DNA of 64,000 bases. Source: Pseudisothecium myosuroides. Taxonomy: Eukaryota > Streptophyta > Bryopsida > Hypnales > Lembophyllaceae. Below, piece after piece: positions 59,787 through 64,000 of this stretch; position 1 is the first letter of the stretch, and each line of letters begins with the position of its first letter. The stretch covers positions 25,197,452 to 25,261,451 of the forward strand of contig OX637294.1 in NCBI GenBank assembly GCA_951799445.1, in the 5' to 3' direction. The notes under the pieces were generated by a model. That model was given only the letters and a program-made list of their open reading frames with translations, did not search any database and had not been told where the DNA came from. Position numbers and translations under genes: made by a program.

Positions 59787-60769
59787 TTCACCCCTCAAAG
59801 CCCAAGGCTTTTTAGGGTTCAAAAAAATTATTACTTTTGAAGTATTATAGATCTTAATGTCACTAAGTAATAGAGATTTCAACCGTACAATCTTGTAGTG
59901 TATGTGTTGTAAATGATGTGAAACAAATTTGGAGTCATTTGGCCTCGTAGATTGCAAGATTATAATGTTTTAGTGTTGAATAATTATAGATGTTGATATT
60001 TTCTTAGCAACACATTTGGAGGTGAAATTTGATTTCTAAACCTATTCAAATGAAAAAACTTTATACTATAAAGTGATTCAAAACCAACATACAAACACAT
60101 TGGTGAAAGAAAATAACATTCAATTGATTCATTGTGTCTGGAAGATATATGGCTTTGAAATGTCAAAAAATAGGAAGAGAAGTTGCAAAAAAAACATTAA
60201 AGATTGAACCTCCTTCTACTAAAATTGTTCTCTGTCACTCATAATTTCTTGGATTGGTATGAAATATTATCCACACAAACTAGACTACCGTATGCACAAT
60301 TTTCTTAAATTATTGGAAACAAGCATTGTATGAAGGAGACACAAGCTGCCAAAATTCATTGTAATTCCACAATGTCAAGATTTTGAACTTTGAATTGCTC
60401 CCAAACATTCAAACAACTTGGATTGACATGAAAATTTTACCACAATAACTAGACTTCAAGGGCAATTTAACCCAACAACTTTTTATTGAAAACAAACATT
60501 GGATGAAGGAGATACAAGTCCCCAAAGTTGCAGCCATCAAATGCAGTTTGGTGAATTCAAATTGAACCTGCAAACTTCGATTGGCTTCCAAAAAATTTGT
60601 ACATCTCGTATTGATTTGAAAACTTTACCACACAAATGAAATAAAAGAGAGCTAATTTTTCAACAAGTTTTATTGAATTCAGACATTGGATGCAAAAGTT
60701 ATAGCACTTTGAATTGGGCTTGAAACTATGTGAGGACACTTTCGGTCCCCTTGGGCAGTGAAGGGTTAA
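59787..60769 (+). mobile_element. TTAA-bounded non-autonomous element, family B, copy 2
   Basis: The left end TTCACCCCTCAAAGCCCAAGG (TTAA mutated to TTCA) pairs with the right end, which reads TTAACCCTTCACTGCCCAAGG on the other strand. The interior follows 1728-2694 from end to end, with clear blocks CAACCGTACAATCTTGTAGT, CACATTTGGAGGTGAAATTT and CCTCCTTCTACTAAAAT. Confidence 0.8.
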
Positions 60770-63420
60770 GATTTGATGATTTATAAAGATATGTTATTAA
60801 TTGACATTTTGTGAAAGATTAGTTTATTAACAATGTATAAGTGATTAACAACCATAGATTAAAGTACATCCACAAGGATAAATGTGCAAATATCCACTAA
60901 TAATTTGATACAATAGAAATAAATTTAACATATTATTCTTCAATATTTTTTATCTTGGGTGAATTCCACTAGACCAAAATACAACTTGATTGGATGTAGT
61001 TACCTTAAGTCTCTTGGGGATTGTTTGCATGTAGACCATACGGATTGATTCTTTATTATGTCCTAAAATACAACTTAAAAATCATATTCATTATGTATTG
61101 CAATGTAAGGTTGTACTTAAAATACAACATTGTAGCCAAATGTGATGGAATTAAAACACATTTTTTAAATTTAAGAGAAAAAATAAGTGGTAAAAATAGG
61201 ATTTAGGGACCTTCAAATATTAATCCCTTAATGATGAGATCCATTGCCAATTGGTCAAATATCATATCTAAGCTAAATGTAGTCTATTAGATTGTGTAAA
61301 CATCAATCTATTGTTTTCATTATTTGAAACTAAGAATTGTATATCATTATAAGAAATTTCAATTTGTTTCATAAAAAATTGTAATTATTATAATTTTGTT
61401 GCAAAAATAAAAAATAATAATTAAAATAGAAAAAAAAAAAGTTATTTGAAATTTTCTCAAGAGGTACAAGTAGCAATGGAAATTTAGTATGAAATTTTTC
61501 AATTGATTATTTTATTTTTTACATCCAAGACAGCCACAACAAAGACCTTAAAGTCAAATCTAGCTATGAAACCAAATTTATCCTTTTATTTATATGATTT
61601 ATAAAAAATTAAAAAAAATTCTAGTAGAAAAATGTACTTTACATTTATGCTATTTTTTTCAAAATTTTTGATTAAAAAATAAAAATATTGTGATTTTTTA
61701 AGTTAAAAGTGGAAACAAAATTTAGTCAATTATAATATACATTAGAATAATCTAAATTTTTTACCATAAATGAAGGTTAGAATGAAAATTTTAATTTTGT
61801 AATATAAATTGAAAAATGTAAATGAAAAACACAATGTATTGTGTTATTTGGATTCTAACATATGGAGTCTACAATTGCAATAATTCTTTCAAATTTTTGT
61901 TTTTTTCAAAATTTCAAGATAAAGTAGAAAGAGAACAAGGTTAATTAAATGATCCTATAGTTGAATTGTATTTTGCGAAAGTTATATTGAGAAATTTTCT
62001 TATAGTTAACTAAAAGATCTTATATTTGGATTGTTAAAAAATAAATATATATGAAGATTTCAACCTTGCTTCAGATACAAGTGTTTCAAAACAGTTTTGG
62101 GCCTTTGAACATGAAAAAAATATAGGGGTTAAAAAATTGTGCAAAAAATATTGTATTGATTTATTCTAGTTTTTTTATTATATTTTTTAATTATCCATTT
62201 CAATATTCTATAATACTTTCACTCAACTATGTTCTTTCAAAAGTACTTATGTAAGTATTTGAGTATATTTACACATTATAAAGATTTGTCAAAAATCAAC
62301 TGATCATTTTTTTTAATAAATAATCATCAATAAATAATATTATTGATGGTCCTTTAACTTCAATTATGAAAATTTCAAATTAATTTTTTTTTGAAAAAAA
62401 GACTATATTTATTATATAGTCGTCTCAACTCAAGTATTCTTATGGAATTGGAAGTAGTTATGAAGTTGAAGACCTTGTTCACGATCCCTATATGATCTAT
62501 TAAAAATGTTATTAGTGAAGCTATATCATGTTGTGAAATACATAGAAATTTATTTGTTTCCATGAAGCCATACTTATGGTTTATAGATTTTTAAATGTGA
62601 GATTTAAGGGACTTTATTTTCAAAAAGTTTCAAAGATAACATTTCCAACTATTATTCAAGATTTATATCACTATTTTTGTCTCCAAAGGATGCATCTATT
62701 AGTCTAAGTTTGTATTTTGAATTTGAATTAGCATTTGTAGTTTTGAGTTTGGAAGAGTTTTTGTCCAATAGTTTTGAGTTTATCCATTGCCTTGATGAAG
62801 GGAGGAGTTCATCATTGATACAAACTTGATCAAAATTTCTATGTTCAAACTTCATGATGCCCATATATAAAAAAGATTCCAAAATCTACCCTAAATAATC
62901 TAAAATGTCATTTTATATTAAATCCATGAATTGCACTTATTTTTTTTATTTTTTAAATTTATTAATGTAGTACTTGAACCCCCATGCAATCAAATTTAAA
63001 AGCATCAAAAACAAAATCTCTTCAAAAATCTAAAATTTTCCCCTTCTATTAAATGGGTCAATCTAATGTTTTTAATAAAAGTGAACCTTTTTAAATGACC
63101 AAAAATTTGATGAGGTTACTAGCCAATTCAAGCCATAAGTGCCTCCCAAATGGTTTTATAATTTTCCACCATTCTAGTAATATTTCACAAAATTTTAGAG
63201 TTAAAACAAGGCAAAAAATTCTAAGGAATTTGAATTTTATCAAATCTAAAAATAAATAAATAAAAAGGCGGTTTTGTGTTAGTAAAGATCTAATATTTAG
63301 ATTCTCATAAAATAATGAAACCATTGAATTCTGCTTAAAGTAGGTCTTGTAAGGGAATTTTGGCCTTCTCGTGTGATAGACTTTTAGGAAATAAGAAAGA
63401 TTCTCAAATCCAAATTTGAA
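60770..63420. other. AT-rich spacer, nothing supported
   Basis: Many A and T runs and short chance frames on both strands. If the exon at 63421-63648 belongs to a real gene, its next exons should lie here, but I could not find a convincing continuation. Confidence 0.35.
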
Positions 63421-63648
63421 CTACCTTGCAAGATCTAAAATAATATTAGAGTTAACTCCAATAATTTTGGGTCTGGGCATTCCATCATTAACAACATTGG
63501 CTGTTACTGCTTGGTTCTGTTTGAAAAATCGACATCCTGTACCCGATGTGTTCCGTGGAGATGGCGACGATGACCAGTGAACGACAGAGCCGACAGATGA
63601 CAGCAAGAAGAAGAGATCATACTGCCTGGTGCTGAAATGGGATTGCAA
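63421..63648 (-). CDS. Possible first exon of an unidentified minus-strand gene
   Basis: A 75-codon frame of higher GC content than its surroundings starts at 63648 with a hydrophobic stretch (YDLFFLLSSVGSVV) that could be a signal peptide. It then reads PRPKIIGVNSNIILDLAR, and a possible splice donor, CTTGCAAG|GTAGTT, lies just before the stop. The frame may therefore continue after an intron. The PKIIGV...ILDL pattern is faintly like the start of ligand-binding domains such as glutamate-receptor-like proteins, but this is too short to assign. Confidence 0.3.
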   Translation of the reverse strand: MQSHFSTRQYDLFFLLSSVGSVVHWSSSPSPRNTSGTGCRFFKQNQAVTANVVNDGMPRPKIIGVNSNIILDLAR

Positions 63649-64000
63649 CAGTGTCAGTTTACTGTAAACCTGTCAAGCGGTTGGAGTAGCAAAACGAACT
63701 AGCACAGCCAGATAGAGTGAAGAGCCAGCATGGATAGTTTGGGTGATAAGTTGCTGTATCTTCTGATCAACATAACATTCAGTACAGTACTGTAGCCTTC
63801 AAAGAGGCTGCCTTTTCCTCTCTGGAGGCCTCATCCACGACTTTCATCCCCACATATTTAATGTAAGCTTCGATACCAGGATAGTGACTGTTCATTATGA
63901 TATGTTCCATTTTCTTTTCTTAATTTTAGGACTAGACATACAAATCAACAAATATTTGTAGGGAAAGACGTTGGCTAAAAATCCAATGAGTGATAAACTA
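63649..64000. other. End of window, possible promoter of the minus-strand exon
   Basis: Composition is less AT-rich than upstream sequence. No motif was identified. Confidence 0.3.

Overview
The window looks like nuclear DNA of a land plant. The genes are split into many short exons with GT..AG introns. Two proteins are clear orthologues of plant factors (a VIP2-type NOT2 and a CYCC-type cyclin C). Plant telomere-type TTTAGGG runs lie in gene leaders and introns, and the spacers are AT-rich and full of small transposon relics. A secreted von Willebrand factor A (VWA) protein resembling calcium-channel alpha2/delta subunits, which I do not associate with flowering plants, points towards a non-seed plant (bryophyte, lycophyte or fern). 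This placement is an inference.

Five genes could be followed exon by exon with consistent reading phase: (1) CCR4-NOT subunit 2, minus strand, 4785-9885, 12 coding exons, 682 aa. (2) A plastid-targeted dienelactone-hydrolase-like protein, minus, 13900-16172, 3 exons, 350 aa, with Gly in place of the family's catalytic Cys. (3) A type I membrane VWA protein with alpha2/delta-like flanks, minus, 21362-27462, 9 exons, 581 aa. (4) A ROK1/DDX52-type DEAD-box RNA helicase, plus, 37539-41354, 11 exons, 584 aa. (5) Cyclin C, minus, 44253-47487, 9 exons, 261 aa. A possible first exon of a sixth gene lies at 63421-63648 on the minus strand. The first, fourth and fifth genes are housekeeping factors for mRNA turnover, ribosome biogenesis and Mediator kinase function. 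The genes show no operon-like relation.

The space between genes is dominated by non-autonomous DNA elements whose ends read TTAA-CCC... on both sides. There are at least four families: about 930 bp, about 970 bp, about 230 bp, and a single 234-bp element whose ends are TTAACCCTAGAA. TTAA targets and CCCTAGAA-type ends are the hallmark of the piggyBac superfamily, so I read these as piggyBac-like MITEs in a plant. Some copies are nearly identical and some share one TTAA between neighbouring elements. Other repeats include a 919-bp foldback element, a roughly 195-bp MITE, perfect hairpins, a tRNA-derived SINE candidate, three tandem arrays and simple repeats. The stretch 50-63 kb is very AT-rich, with no gene I can support except decayed reading-frame traces.

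Exon borders were set by hand from splice signals, phase and remembered family motifs; transcript data would be needed to confirm them. UTRs, transcription starts and poly(A) sites could not be fixed.
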